From contig CAVVIQ010000001.1 of assembly GCA_963748385.1 (NCBI GenBank), positions 124,001 to 188,000 on the forward strand: DNA of 64,000 nt, read 5' to 3'. This document shows, in pieces, positions 54,829 through 62,982 of this stretch. Source of the stretch: Rhodoblastus sp963748385. GTDB taxonomy: Bacteria > Pseudomonadota > Alphaproteobacteria > Rhizobiales > Beijerinckiaceae. Under the pieces are notes generated by a model. The model was not told the origin of the DNA and made no database searches. It was given only the letters and a program-made list of their open reading frames with translations. Position 1 is the first letter of the stretch; every line of letters starts with the position of its first letter. Position numbers and translations under genes: made by a program.

Positions 54829-54889
54829 TCGGGGCCTCGCGCCGCCAGAACCTAAAATCCGATATGAAATCAAAGGAGAGGCCCAGATC

Positions 54890-55048
54890 ATGGCCGCGAC
54901 CAACAAGGAACCGTACCAGCAAGCTTATTATCCGCCCAAGCCCACGCGGTTCACTCGCTACATGCGCAAGTTTCTACCGTGGCAGTTCATACGCTTCATC
55001 GTCATCAACCTGAAAATGATCAAGCTGATGGCCAATTCGCACCATTGA
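54890..55048 (+). CDS. Small basic, aromatic protein (52 residues) after the SQR-like gene
   Basis: The ATG at 54890 has an excellent ribosome-binding site (AAAGGAGAG at 54872-54880) and opens a 52-codon frame ending TGA at 55048. The protein begins MAATNKEPYQQAYYPPKPTR and continues with a basic, aromatic, hydrophobic segment, RYMRKFLPWQFIRFIVIN, then LKMIKLMANSHH. The second half would form an amphipathic or membrane-bound helix; it is too short for a standard signal and span. It lies 61 bases after the flavoprotein gene and probably serves it, for example as a membrane anchor, which is inference. It is followed by a hairpin (55053-55087). Confidence 0.75.
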   Translation: MAATNKEPYQQAYYPPKPTRFTRYMRKFLPWQFIRFIVINLKMIKLMANSHH

Positions 55049-55461
55049 GGATCTGGGCCCGCGTCATGTCTCGTTGACAGGGCCCAGCCCCGATTTGCGA
55101 GGGCTGCGGCCGTCCCCGCCCGGAAACCCGAAAACCGCCGGCGTATCTCACGCGCGTTGCGGAGGGGAAGGTTTGCGGAAAGCCTTCGAACTCGCGCCCG
55201 CGAAGATGGCGTGGATGGCGTTTTGACACATTTTCAGCCTGCCGCGCGTGCGCCAATCGCGGCGATCCAATCTAGTAGGCAATGCCTACAAAATGGCGTA
55301 AGTTACTGTATTATCAATTGTTAAGTGAGCTTGGCCCATGGACTGCCGAAAGTTAGGGCTTGAAATTTTGCTGCACTGCAGCATATAACTGTCCAAAGGG
55401 AACGCGTTCGGAGGGCCGGAGCAACAGTGGCCGTGGGCCGCGAAAGGACAGGAATACCACT
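55049..55461. other. 413-base gap with a hairpin and an inverted repeat
   Basis: CTGGGCCC (55053-55060) pairs with GGGCCCAG (55080-55087) over a 19-base loop and probably closes the SQR-like transcript, although no T-run follows. Farther on, GTAGGCA-A-TGCCTAC (55275-55289) is a perfect 7-base inverted repeat in an AT-rich tract of about 60 bases, a plausible operator or promoter for the GNAT gene that follows. No gene of good quality is seen on either strand. Confidence 0.5.
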
Positions 55462-56049
55462 ATGGAACAGATCATGATCCATGGCGGCGTCATACGCAGA
55501 TTGTGGCCAGCCGATCTCTCGGCGTTCAGAGACCATCTTTTGCGCCTGGACCCGAAAAGCCGGCATGACCGCTTTGCAATGGCGGTCAACGACGAGTTTC
55601 TGGTCCGCTATGCGGAACGGTGCTTCGGCATCAACGACGTGATCTACGGCTTTTATGTCGATGACGTGCTGCGCGGCGCCGGCGAATTGCGGGCGGTCGA
55701 CAGTGATATTGTCGGCGGCTCGGTCGAAGCCGCCTTCAGCGTCGAGAAGGAATGGCGCCGGCGCGGCGCGGGCACGGAACTGATGTCGCGCATCCTGCGC
55801 GCCGCGCGCAACCGTCGCGCCGACGCGCTCTATATGTCCTGCCTCGCCAGCAATGAAGCAATGCAGGGCCTGGCGAAAAAATTCTCGGCCGACCTGCGCT
55901 TCGAGACCGACGACACGACCGGCAAGCTGGTCGCCCGCGACCCGAGCCCGGTCACGGTCTGGGGCGAATTCGCCGACAATGCGACGAGTTTCGCCACCGC
56001 CATGGTCGATCTGCAAACGCGGGTGTTTTCGTTGCAGCCGCGGGCCTGA
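55462..56049 (+). CDS. GNAT-family N-acetyltransferase
   Basis: The 195-residue protein has the GNAT fold: an N-terminal strand/helix (VIRRLWPADLSAFRDHLLRL, DPKSRHDRFAMAVNDEFLV), strand YGFYVDDVLRGAGELRAVDS, motif A with FSVEKEWRRRGAGTELMSRI (acetyl-CoA pyrophosphate loop RRRGAG), and ADALYMSCLASNEAMQGLAK in motif B. The opening resembles GNATs that start with LRPL/RDAD-type sequences found beside stress genes. The acceptor is unknown. The ATG at 55462 is preceded by GGAATACCACT, a weak ribosome-binding site. A bidirectional terminator follows between it and sdhB. Confidence 0.85.
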   Translation: MEQIMIHGGVIRRLWPADLSAFRDHLLRLDPKSRHDRFAMAVNDEFLVRYAERCFGINDVIYGFYVDDVLRGAGELRAVDSDIVGGSVEAAFSVEKEWRRRGAGTELMSRILRAARNRRADALYMSCLASNEAMQGLAKKFSADLRFETDDTTGKLVARDPSPVTVWGEFADNATSFATAMVDLQTRVFSLQPRA

Positions 56050-56072
56050 GCCAAACCGACGCCAGAACAAAC

Positions 56073-56098
56073 AAGGCGCGCCCTCTCGGGCGCGCCTT
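56073..56098. terminator. Bidirectional terminator between GNAT gene and sdhB
   Basis: AAGGCGCGCCC and GGGCGCGCCTT form a perfect 11-base stem over a TCTC loop. On the minus strand it is followed by GTTTGTT, so it fits best as the end of the sdhCDAB transcript; on the plus strand no T-run follows. Confidence 0.8.
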
Positions 56099-56124
56099 CG
56101 CCGTTGTGAACGAACCGATGGGCG

Positions 56125-56904
56125 TTACGCCTGCCGGTCGATCAGCATGTTCTTGATTTCCGCGATCGCCTTGGCCGGGTTCAGGCCTTTGGGGCAGGCG
56201 CGGGCGCAGTTCAGGATCGTGTGGCAGCGATAGAGCCGGAACGGATCGTCCAGGAAATCGAGCCTTTCGCCGGTCGCCTCGTCGCGCGAATCGATCAGCC
56301 AGCGATAGGCCTGCAACAAAGCCGCGGGGCCGAGATAGCGTTCGCCGTTCCACCAGTAAGACGGGCAGGAGGTCGAGCAGCAGGCGCAGAGAATGCACTC
56401 GTAAAGCCCGTCGAGCTTGGCGCGGTCCTCGGGCGATTGCAGCCATTCCTTTTCCGGCTGCGGGCTTTCGGTATGCAGCCAGGGCTCGATCGAGGCGTGC
56501 TGGGCGTAAAAGACGGTGAGGTCGGGCACGAGATCCTTCACCACCGGCATATGCGGCAGCGGATTGATCTTCACCGGCGCCTTCACGTCGTCGATCGCCT
56601 TGGTGCAGGCGAGCGTGTTCTCGCCGTCGATATTCATCGAGCAAGAGCCGCAAATGCCCTCGCGGCAGGAGCGGCGGAGCGTCAGCGTCGGATCGATCTT
56701 GTTCTTGATATAGAGCAGGGCGTCGAGCACCATCGGTCCGCAATCGTCGCGGTCCACATAATAGGTGTCGATCGAGGGATTGCGGCCGTCGTCCGGGTTC
56801 CAGCGATAGATGCGGAATTCGGTCAGGCGCTTGGCGCCCGGCGGCTTCGGCCAGACCTTTCCGGACCCGACCACGGAATTTTTGGGCAGCGTGAATTCAA
56901 CCAT
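56125..56904 (-). CDS. sdhB: Succinate dehydrogenase iron-sulfur subunit
   Basis: SdhB carries electrons from FAD in SdhA to ubiquinone. The 259-residue protein has the [2Fe-2S] motif CREGICGSC (about residues 80-88) with Cys100, and the two ferredoxin-like sets CILCACCSTSCPSYWW (about 170-185) and CARACPKGLNP, which bind the [4Fe-4S] and [3Fe-4S] clusters. The usual cluster-ligand cysteines appear present, and the length is normal. It follows sdhA by 15 bases as the last gene of sdhCDAB, ending before a strong terminator. It acts at the cytoplasmic face of the inner membrane in both the TCA cycle and respiration. Confidence 0.97.
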   Translation of the reverse strand: MVEFTLPKNSVVGSGKVWPKPPGAKRLTEFRIYRWNPDDGRNPSIDTYYVDRDDCGPMVLDALLYIKNKIDPTLTLRRSCREGICGSCSMNIDGENTLACTKAIDDVKAPVKINPLPHMPVVKDLVPDLTVFYAQHASIEPWLHTESPQPEKEWLQSPEDRAKLDGLYECILCACCSTSCPSYWWNGERYLGPAALLQAYRWLIDSRDEATGERLDFLDDPFRLYRCHTILNCARACPKGLNPAKAIAEIKNMLIDRQA

Positions 56905-56919
56905 CGGACTTGCTCGATC

Positions 56920-58752
56920 TCAGTACACGCGGGCTTTGGGCTCGATATAGGCGATCTCGTCGGTCATGGTGTAGCTATGCACCGGACGGTAGTCGATCTT
57001 CACGGCCTTGGCCGCGTCGTCGATGGTCGCCAGAGTGTGCTTCATCCAGTTGGCGTCGTCGCGGCTGGCGAAATCCTCGCGGGCGTGGGCGCCGCGCGAT
57101 TCCTTGCGGTTCTCGGCGCAGACCATGGTGACGGCGGCCTGGCCGATCAGATTGTCGAACTCCAATGTCTCGATGAGGTCGGAGTTCCAGATCAGCGAGC
57201 GGTCGGAGACGCGCAGATCGTCGCGGCCCTTCCACACGTCGTCGATCAGTTTGACGCCTTCCTCCAGAACCTCGCCGGTGCGATAGACCGCGCAATTGTT
57301 CTGCATCACCTTCTGCATATTCAGCCGCAGTTCGGCGGTCGGCGTGCCGCCACTGGCGTGGCGGTATCGGTCGAGGCGCGACAAGGCGCGGTCCGCGGAA
57401 TCCTCCGGCAGGGCCTCCTGCTTGGCGCCGTGCTTGACGATTTCGGCGGCGCGAAGGCCGGCGGCGCGACCGAACACCACGAGGTCGATCAGCGAATTGG
57501 AGCCGAGGCGGTTGGCGCCATGGACCGAGACGCAGGCCGCCTCGCCGATCGCCATCAGGCCAGGCACCACCACGTCCGGATCGTCGCCCTTCCTGGTCAG
57601 CACCTCGCCGTGATAATTGGTCGGGATGCCGCCCATGTTGTAATGGACGGTCGGCAGGACGGGAATCGGCTCGCGGGTCACGTCCACGCCGGCGAAAATC
57701 TTGGCGCTTTCCGAAATGCCGGGCAGGCGCTCGTGCAGGATTTTCGGATCGAGATGATCGAGATGCAGGAAGATGTGGTCCTTGTTCCGGCCCACGCCCC
57801 GGCCTTCGCGGATCTCCATGGTCATGGCGCGCGAAACCATGTCGCGCGGCGCGAGATCCTTCACCGACGGCGCATAGCGCTCCATGAAGCGCTCGCCGGC
57901 CGAATTGGTCAGATAGCCGCCCTCGCCGCGCGCGCCCTCCGTGATCAGGCAGCCGGCGCCGTAAATGCCGGTCGGGTGGAACTGCACGAACTCCAGATCC
58001 TGCAAGGGAAGTCCGGCGCGCAAAACCATGCCGCCGCCGTCGCCGGTGCAGGTATGGGCGGAAGTGGCGGAGAAATAGGCGCGGCCATAGCCGCCGGTGG
58101 CCAGCATCACGAGCTGGGCGCGGAAACGGTGGATCGTGCCGTCGTCCATCTTGAGGCAGACGACGCCGCGGCATTTGCCTTCCGCGTCCATGATCAGGTC
58201 GATGGCGAAATATTCGATGAAGAACTCGGTCGAATGTTTCAGCGCCTGGCCATAGAGCGTGTGCAGCATGGCGTGGCCGGTGCGGTCGGCGGCGGCGCAG
58301 GTGCGCTGGGCCGGCGGACCTTGGCCGAAATCGGTGGTCATGCCGCCGAAGGGGCGCTGATAGATCCTGCCGTCCTCGGTGCGGGAGAAGGGCACGCCCC
58401 AGTGTTCGAGCTCATAGACCGCGTCGGGGGCGTTGCGGCAGAGATATTCGATCGCGTCCTGGTCTCCGAGCCAGTCGGAGCCCTTGACGGTGTCGTACAT
58501 GTGCCATTTCCAATTGTCCGGCCCCATATTGCCGAGCGAGGCCGCGACGCCGCCCTGGGCCGCGACCGTATGCGAGCGGGTGGGGAAGACCTTGGTGACG
58601 CAGGCGGTGCGCAGGCCCGCCTCGGCGCAGCCGACCGTGGCGCGCAGGCCCGCCCCACCCGCGCCGACGACGACCACGTCGAACGTATGATCCACGATCG
58701 GATAGGCCTTGCCGCCGGGAGCCGACTTGGCCGGGGCGTCGTTGGAAGCCAT
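56920..58752 (-). CDS. sdhA: Succinate dehydrogenase flavoprotein subunit
   Basis: SdhA oxidises succinate to fumarate with covalently bound FAD. The 610-residue protein has VVVVGAGGAGLRATVGCAEA, the FAD-linking histidine in RSHTVAAQGGVAA (about residue 61), GGYGRAYFSATSAHTCTGDG, GLPLQDLEFVQFHPTGIYGA, LITEGARGEGGYL, the active-site region HYNMGGIPTNYHGEV and HGANRLGSNSLIDLVVFGRA. It ends in DYRPVHSYTMTDEIAYIEPK with the usual C-terminal residues. The gene follows sdhD by 58 bases and is complete. Confidence 0.97.
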   Translation of the reverse strand: MASNDAPAKSAPGGKAYPIVDHTFDVVVVGAGGAGLRATVGCAEAGLRTACVTKVFPTRSHTVAAQGGVAASLGNMGPDNWKWHMYDTVKGSDWLGDQDAIEYLCRNAPDAVYELEHWGVPFSRTEDGRIYQRPFGGMTTDFGQGPPAQRTCAAADRTGHAMLHTLYGQALKHSTEFFIEYFAIDLIMDAEGKCRGVVCLKMDDGTIHRFRAQLVMLATGGYGRAYFSATSAHTCTGDGGGMVLRAGLPLQDLEFVQFHPTGIYGAGCLITEGARGEGGYLTNSAGERFMERYAPSVKDLAPRDMVSRAMTMEIREGRGVGRNKDHIFLHLDHLDPKILHERLPGISESAKIFAGVDVTREPIPVLPTVHYNMGGIPTNYHGEVLTRKGDDPDVVVPGLMAIGEAACVSVHGANRLGSNSLIDLVVFGRAAGLRAAEIVKHGAKQEALPEDSADRALSRLDRYRHASGGTPTAELRLNMQKVMQNNCAVYRTGEVLEEGVKLIDDVWKGRDDLRVSDRSLIWNSDLIETLEFDNLIGQAAVTMVCAENRKESRGAHAREDFASRDDANWMKHTLATIDDAAKAVKIDYRPVHSYTMTDEIAYIEPKARVY

Positions 58753-58810
58753 GGAAGAAACCTTCAGTCGGGAATTGCAGGAGGCCGGGCGGCGCGCGCC
58801 CGGGCGACAA

Positions 58811-59200
58811 TCAGGTGAAGCTCAGGCGCATCACCGCATAGATGAGGGCCGCGCCGATCAGCAGGCCGAACAGGATATTCGCCATCAGGGCGAGGGGCTT
58901 GATCCGCTCGCCGTGAACATAGTCCTCGATGATCACCTGCATGCCCTGCGTCATGTGATAAACGCCGACGCCGACGAAAAGCAGCATGAAAATCGCGACA
59001 ACAGGCGAACCGAGGAATATGCGGGCGCTCTGGTAGTCCCGGCCCGTCAGCGACAGCACGATCAGCACGAAAGCGCAGGTGAGAGGCAGCAGCGCAAAAG
59101 TGCTCAAACGCATCATCCAGGCGTGATGGGCGCCGGACTTCGCCGAGCCGAGATATTTCACGCGGGCGGCGGGGGTGCGGAAGGTGGGCTTCTGGGTCAT
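58811..59200 (-). CDS. sdhD: Succinate dehydrogenase membrane anchor subunit
   Basis: The 129-residue protein has three membrane spans and the conserved heme/quinone-site residues of SdhD: GAHHAWMMRLSTFALLPLTC in the first span and VGVYHMTQGMQVIIEDYVHG after the second, including a possible heme-ligand histidine. The open frame continues upstream, but the ATG at 59200 (MTQKPTFRTPAARVKYLGSA) gives the usual length. It begins 11 bases after the sdhC stop. Together with SdhC it anchors SdhAB and carries heme b and the ubiquinone site. Confidence 0.93.
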   Translation of the reverse strand: MTQKPTFRTPAARVKYLGSAKSGAHHAWMMRLSTFALLPLTCAFVLIVLSLTGRDYQSARIFLGSPVVAIFMLLFVGVGVYHMTQGMQVIIEDYVHGERIKPLALMANILFGLLIGAALIYAVMRLSFT

Positions 59201-59211
59201 CGGGCGCGCCT

Positions 59212-59619
59212 CTAACGGATGACGAAGGAGACGATCCACAGCAGGACGGTGAGGACCGCCGCGCCGGCGAAGGAGCCGATGGAGAGCCGGTCGCGCGCCT
59301 TCGGTTCGAACCCCTTGCCCGCGTCCCAGATCGCATGGCGCAGGCCGCCCATCACATGCAGCATCAGCACGAAGGTGTAGCCGAGCAGGACGAGTTGGCC
59401 GAGCCACGAACTGAAAAGGACCGAGGCGAAATGGAAGCTGCGGGCGTCGCCCGCCGCCGCGAAGAGATAGAAAGCGAGCAGCAGGGTTCCGGCGTAGAGC
59501 GCGGCGCCGGTGAAACGATGGGCGATGGAGGCCGCCATCGTCGGCGACCATTTGTAGATTTGCAGATGCGGCGAGAGCGGGCGACGCTGCTCCAGCGGAG
59601 ACGGGCTGGGTTTGGCCAT
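59212..59619 (-). CDS. sdhC: Succinate dehydrogenase cytochrome b556 subunit
   Basis: The 135-residue SdhC starts MAKPSPSPLEQRRPLSPHLQ and shows the signature RPLSPHLQIYKW, SIAHRFTGAALYAGTLLLAF and LMLHVMGGLRHAIWDAGKGF, whose His residues include the heme b ligand. Three membrane spans are present. AGGGGG lies 6 bases before the ATG at 59619. It is the first gene of the sdhCDAB operon; the 286 bases upstream, shared with the divergent hydrolase gene, contain the promoter, but no clear box was recognised. Confidence 0.95.
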   Translation of the reverse strand: MAKPSPSPLEQRRPLSPHLQIYKWSPTMAASIAHRFTGAALYAGTLLLAFYLFAAAGDARSFHFASVLFSSWLGQLVLLGYTFVLMLHVMGGLRHAIWDAGKGFEPKARDRLSIGSFAGAAVLTVLLWIVSFVIR

Positions 59620-59905
59620 CGAGTCCCCCTTTCTGTTCGGACCGGCGCGGTTTGCGCGGCGCTGCGGCAAACCGTGGAACGCCAATAAACCCGAGGATTG
59701 ACGACAATCACTAATGTAAACGGGTGCACCGCGCAATTGGATCGGCCTCAGCCCTTCGAAGTAGGCGGAAAGGGTTTGCTCGGCGCCAGGCTGGGCGCGC
59801 GTGGCGCGCCGGCGTGGAAACCGCGTGAATTTGCGCCAATGTCGGGCGCATGTCTTGCTTTCATCTTGCAAAGCAGCCAAAGCTAGGGCGCTTGGAGGCG
59901 AAATC

Positions 59906-60888
59906 ATGTTGTCACTCGGCCGTTCCGCTCGCTCCGGCGCGTCCCTGCGCCTCGAACCAGGGCGGGAGCCGGCGAACCGGCGCGGGCGGAATTTCGCCGC
60001 CGCGGCCGCCGGCCTGATCACCCTTGGCCTGGGCGCCTTTTTCCCGCGGCTTCCGCATCCGCGGCGGCGCGGCTTTACATGAAATCGGACGGCGTCAACC
60101 GCTCGGCCATTCTCATCGAACATGAGGCGCTCAAACTGCGCCGCCGGCCGCTGATCATCGTCCTGCGCCCGAGAGGCGGAGCCGGTCCGAAGCGTCATCG
60201 CCTCGCCTTCCAGGAAATCGTCGAATCGCGCAAGCCGGTCTTCCTTTATCCCGAGCCCCTGACAGCGGGCTGGCCGGTCGCCGCCGGTCCCGACGCCGAC
60301 CGCGAAACGGCCTTCCTGCGTGATCTGATCAATCGTTTGGTCGGCGAGGGCGTCGGCGACCCGCGCAAGGTTTTCCTCGTCGGCGAATCGTCCGGCGGCG
60401 TGTTCGCCTATCGCGCGGCATGCGCCGGCCTGGGACATCCGGTCGCCGGCGTCGCCACCATGGGCGCCGCCATGCCGGCCGATCTCGCGCAATGCGGCTT
60501 CGCTCCCATGGCTTTCATCGCCGTCAACAGTCTCGGCAACCCCGATATTCCCTTCGCGGGCGGGCAGGCCACGATCGGCGGCGCGTCCTTCGAGGCCCTT
60601 CCGGCCGAAACGACCCTCTCGCTCTTCGCGAATCGGGCGGGCTGCAGCCCGAAGCGGGAGGAATGGCCGCTCAGCGAGCGCGATTCCCGCGGCGCGAACC
60701 ATGTGCGGGGCGCGGTGCTGTCCTATACGGGCTGCAAGTCGCCGGTCGAGGAGGTGCGCATCGGCACGGCCCCGCCGCATGGCCCCGCGCAGAAGCCCGC
60801 GCATCCCGCCGCCGCGCCCTTGGACGAGGGCCGAGATTTCGACGCCGCGCGCAAGGTCTGGAATTTCCTCAAGCGCAATGGCGCATGA
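59906..60888 (+). CDS. LpqC/PHB-depolymerase-like secreted hydrolase, apparent frameshift in signal region
   Basis: The mature part is an alpha/beta hydrolase: LIIVLRPRGGAG, then the nucleophile elbow LVGESSGGVFAYRAAC, HPVAGVATMGAAMP, ADLAQCGFAPMAFIAVNSLG and VLSYTGCKSPVEEVRIG, as in the LpqC/poly(3-hydroxybutyrate)-depolymerase-like family. GGAGG (59894-59898) serves ATG 59906, which gives MLSLGRSARSG and a Tat-like start RRGRNFAAAAAGLITLGLGAF split by the reading. The frame then ends at 60082, overlapping ATG 60079 of the catalytic frame. Adding one C to CCC near 60042-60050 joins the frames as AFFPAASASAAARLYMKSDG, a normal signal-peptide end. Thus a single-base loss is likely; ATG 60079 alone would give a 269-residue protein without signal. 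The substrate is not proven. Confidence 0.75.
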
Positions 60889-61152
60889 CGGCGCGGGCGC
60901 GAGACTTGTCCGGACGCTCTTCACGAAATTTTATCCAGGTCATTGCGGCGCCCGCGTAAGATTTTCCTGCGAATGCGCAAGTTCGCCCGAACCGGTTTTT
61001 TCTTCACAAATCCGTAGTACGGCAACGCCTGCGGGCCCCAGCGCCAGCAGCGCGAAATAAATCGAGCCGACCGTGTCAAATCGTCGTATAGGTTAAACTG
61101 CGGCGTTTCGGCCGCTGGTAGTTCGACCAGGGGCCATTAGGGAGAAGAAATC

Positions 61153-61356
61153 ATGAGCAGCGACGCTAATAGTGGAAAAACTTCGGCCGCCGAAGCCGCC
61201 GCGGTGAAGGGCTTCATCATCATCGTGTTGCTGGTCGTCGCCGCCACCGTCGGCCTGGCCGTCGCCTACGGCATGGCCGGCGTCGGCGCCCTCGCCATCG
61301 CGCTCACCGCCGCTATGCTGCTGCTGATTGTCGTCGTGACCTTCGGCGGCGAGTAG
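61153..61356 (+). CDS. Small two-span membrane protein
   Basis: The 67-residue protein starts MSSDANSGKTSAAEAAAVKG and has two hydrophobic segments, GFIIIVLLVVAATVGLAVAYG and, after a short glycine-rich turn, ALAIALTAAMLLLIVVVTFG. No family is recognised. GGGAGAAGAAATC before the ATG is a strong ribosome-binding site, and a terminator follows at 61381, so the gene is a small, probably well expressed single unit. It lies between a hydrolase and mch; neither suggests its job. Small proteins of this size often modulate larger membrane complexes, which is only a general guess. Confidence 0.75.
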   Translation: MSSDANSGKTSAAEAAAVKGFIIIVLLVVAATVGLAVAYGMAGVGALAIALTAAMLLLIVVVTFGGE

Positions 61357-61380
61357 GCGTCGACTTTCGAGAATAAAACA

Positions 61381-61411
61381 GCCTCCCGCGCTCGATGCGC
61401 GGGGGGCTTTT
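61381..61411 (+). terminator. Rho-independent terminator after the small membrane protein gene
   Basis: GCCTCCCGCGC (61381-61391) pairs with GCGCGGGGGGC (61397-61407), with one G-T wobble, over a TCGAT loop and is followed by TTTT. It ends about 95 bases before the convergent mch stop. Confidence 0.9.
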
Positions 61412-61506
61412 CATTGCCCGTTTATCGTAACGATACGGCAGGATCGCTTCGCGATCCGCAGAAAAGCCATGGCGCGAAAATCCGCTTCAATCATGCGGAT
61501 TTCGTA

Positions 61507-62556
61507 TCACCGCGGGATCAGCGCCCAGTAATCGAGATCGAGGATGACGCTCGGGTCGTAGCCTTCGTCCTGCCTGTAAGGATGGGCGGCGCAGGGCTGG
61601 TCCTTGGTCGCGACGGTGCGCAGGCGCAAGGCCCCGACGTCGTCGCGGCCCTGGATTTCGGCGCGCTCCAGCACTTCGGTCCAGGCGAAGACGGTGAGGC
61701 CGGCGAAGAGCGGGCTGACATGGCGCCCGCCATTGATCGCCGCGACATGGAAGGCGTTGGCGAGACCGTTGAAAGTCAGGCTGCGGGCGAGCGAAATGAC
61801 ATGACCGCCGTAGATCAGGCGGCGGCCGAACCGGCCCTGCCCCTCGGTGAACTGGTTGAAGTGAACCTTGGCGGTGTTCTGGAAGAGGCGGGTGGCGAGC
61901 TGATGCTCGGCCTCCTCGACCGTCATGCCGTCCACATGGTCGATCTTTTCGCCCGGCAGATAATCGCCCCAGCGAAACCGCGAGCCAGCCAGCGCAGGAT
62001 CGTATTTGCGCCGGTCAATCACGGGTACGGCGTCGCCGAGCTGGTCGGGCGCCAGCGCCCGCGGCAGTTGCGGCGTGACTTCCGCCGGCGCCGGCGATTT
62101 CGGATCGCGTTTGCGCACCATGACCCAGCGCACATATTCCAGCACCGCGTCGCCATGCTGGTTGAAGCCACGCGAACGGACATAGACCACGCCGGTCTGG
62201 CCGTTGGAATTCTCCTTGAGGCCGATGACCTCGGATGTCGCGGAAAGCGTGTCGCCGGGATAGACCGGAACCAGGAACCGGCAATCGGCATAGCCGAGAT
62301 TGGCCACCGCGTTGAGCGAAATGTCCGGCACGGTCTTGCCGAAGACGATGTGGAACACCAGCAGGTCGTCCACCGGGCTTCTGGGATAGCCGATGGCATG
62401 GGCGAAGGCGCTCGAGGACTGGACGGCGAACCGCCCGCCATAAAGCGCGGTATAGAGCGCGACATCGCCCGTGGTCACGGTGCGCGGCGTCGCATGAACG
62501 ATCAGATGGCCGAGCTGGAAATCCTCGAAGAAATTGCCGGAATTGGTCTTGCTCAT
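61507..62556 (-). CDS. mch: Mesaconyl-CoA (2-methylfumaryl-CoA) hydratase
   Basis: This 349-residue MaoC-type double-hotdog protein matches mesaconyl-CoA hydratase of the ethylmalonyl-CoA pathway, which hydrates mesaconyl-CoA to methylmalyl-CoA during C1 or C2 assimilation. Diagnostic parts are NFFEDFQLGHLIVHATPRTV, GDVALYTALYGGRFAVQSSS, VDDLLVFHIVFGKTVPDISL, NAVANLGYADCRFLVPVYPG, GLKENSNGQTGVVYVRSRG and RLIYGGHVISLARSLTFNGL. It is an established marker of that pathway in methylotrophs and phototrophs. The ATG at 62556 (MSKTNSGN) is used; the earlier in-frame ATG adds 8 atypical residues. Other pathway genes (ccr, mcl, ecm) are not in this window. Confidence 0.92.
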   Translation of the reverse strand: MSKTNSGNFFEDFQLGHLIVHATPRTVTTGDVALYTALYGGRFAVQSSSAFAHAIGYPRSPVDDLLVFHIVFGKTVPDISLNAVANLGYADCRFLVPVYPGDTLSATSEVIGLKENSNGQTGVVYVRSRGFNQHGDAVLEYVRWVMVRKRDPKSPAPAEVTPQLPRALAPDQLGDAVPVIDRRKYDPALAGSRFRWGDYLPGEKIDHVDGMTVEEAEHQLATRLFQNTAKVHFNQFTEGQGRFGRRLIYGGHVISLARSLTFNGLANAFHVAAINGGRHVSPLFAGLTVFAWTEVLERAEIQGRDDVGALRLRTVATKDQPCAAHPYRQDEGYDPSVILDLDYWALIPR

Positions 62557-62646
62557 CTTGGCCCCGCGCCTTTCTGGCATTTGCTCCCCGTTTAGGCCAT
62601 GGCGCCGCGGCTTGGCAATGCGCCCTTTGGCAATGCGCCCTACAGC

Positions 62647-62982
62647 CTACCGGGATTTCGCATCGTCGGGGAAAAGCGCGGCGAGGCGACGGGCCAGGGC
62701 TTCGGGGTCGCCCTCGATGAAAAACGTCTTCTGGCGCGAAGTCGCCCCGGAGGCGAGGCCGATCCACGAGGCCGGAACCTTGAGCTGCTTGGCCAGCAGA
62801 GCCGCCAGGGCGGCGTTGGCCTTGCCGTCTTCCGGCGCAGCCCGCACCCGCGCCTTCAGCACGCAGGCGCCGTCGTCGCGTATCTCGGGGCCGTCGAGAC
62901 TTTCGCGGGACGATTTGGGCGTCAGCCGGACACGAAGCTCGATCCCGCCCGCGCGCGGCGCAAAGAAGCCGGGCGCGCTCAC
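62647..62982 (-). CDS. yggU: DUF167/YggU family protein
   Basis: The 111-residue protein has the YggU/DUF167 core: GGIELRVRLTPKSSRESLDG, CVLKARVRAAPEDGKANAAL, AALLAKQLKVPASWIGLASG and ATSRQKTFFIEGDPEALARR. The family is small, conserved and of unknown molecular function. The start is GTG at 62982, which overlaps the yggT stop (GTGA), so the two genes are coupled, as in many proteobacteria. It is followed by mch after about 90 bases. Confidence 0.9.
   Translation of the reverse strand: MSAPGFFAPRAGGIELRVRLTPKSSRESLDGPEIRDDGACVLKARVRAAPEDGKANAALAALLAKQLKVPASWIGLASGATSRQKTFFIEGDPEALARRLAALFPDDAKSR

Noticed and set aside
59212..60924. A 570-codon frame that would give SdhC a very long N-terminus
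   Set aside because: SdhC begins at ATG 59619 with an AGGGGG ribosome-binding site and family length; the upstream part overlaps the divergent hydrolase gene.
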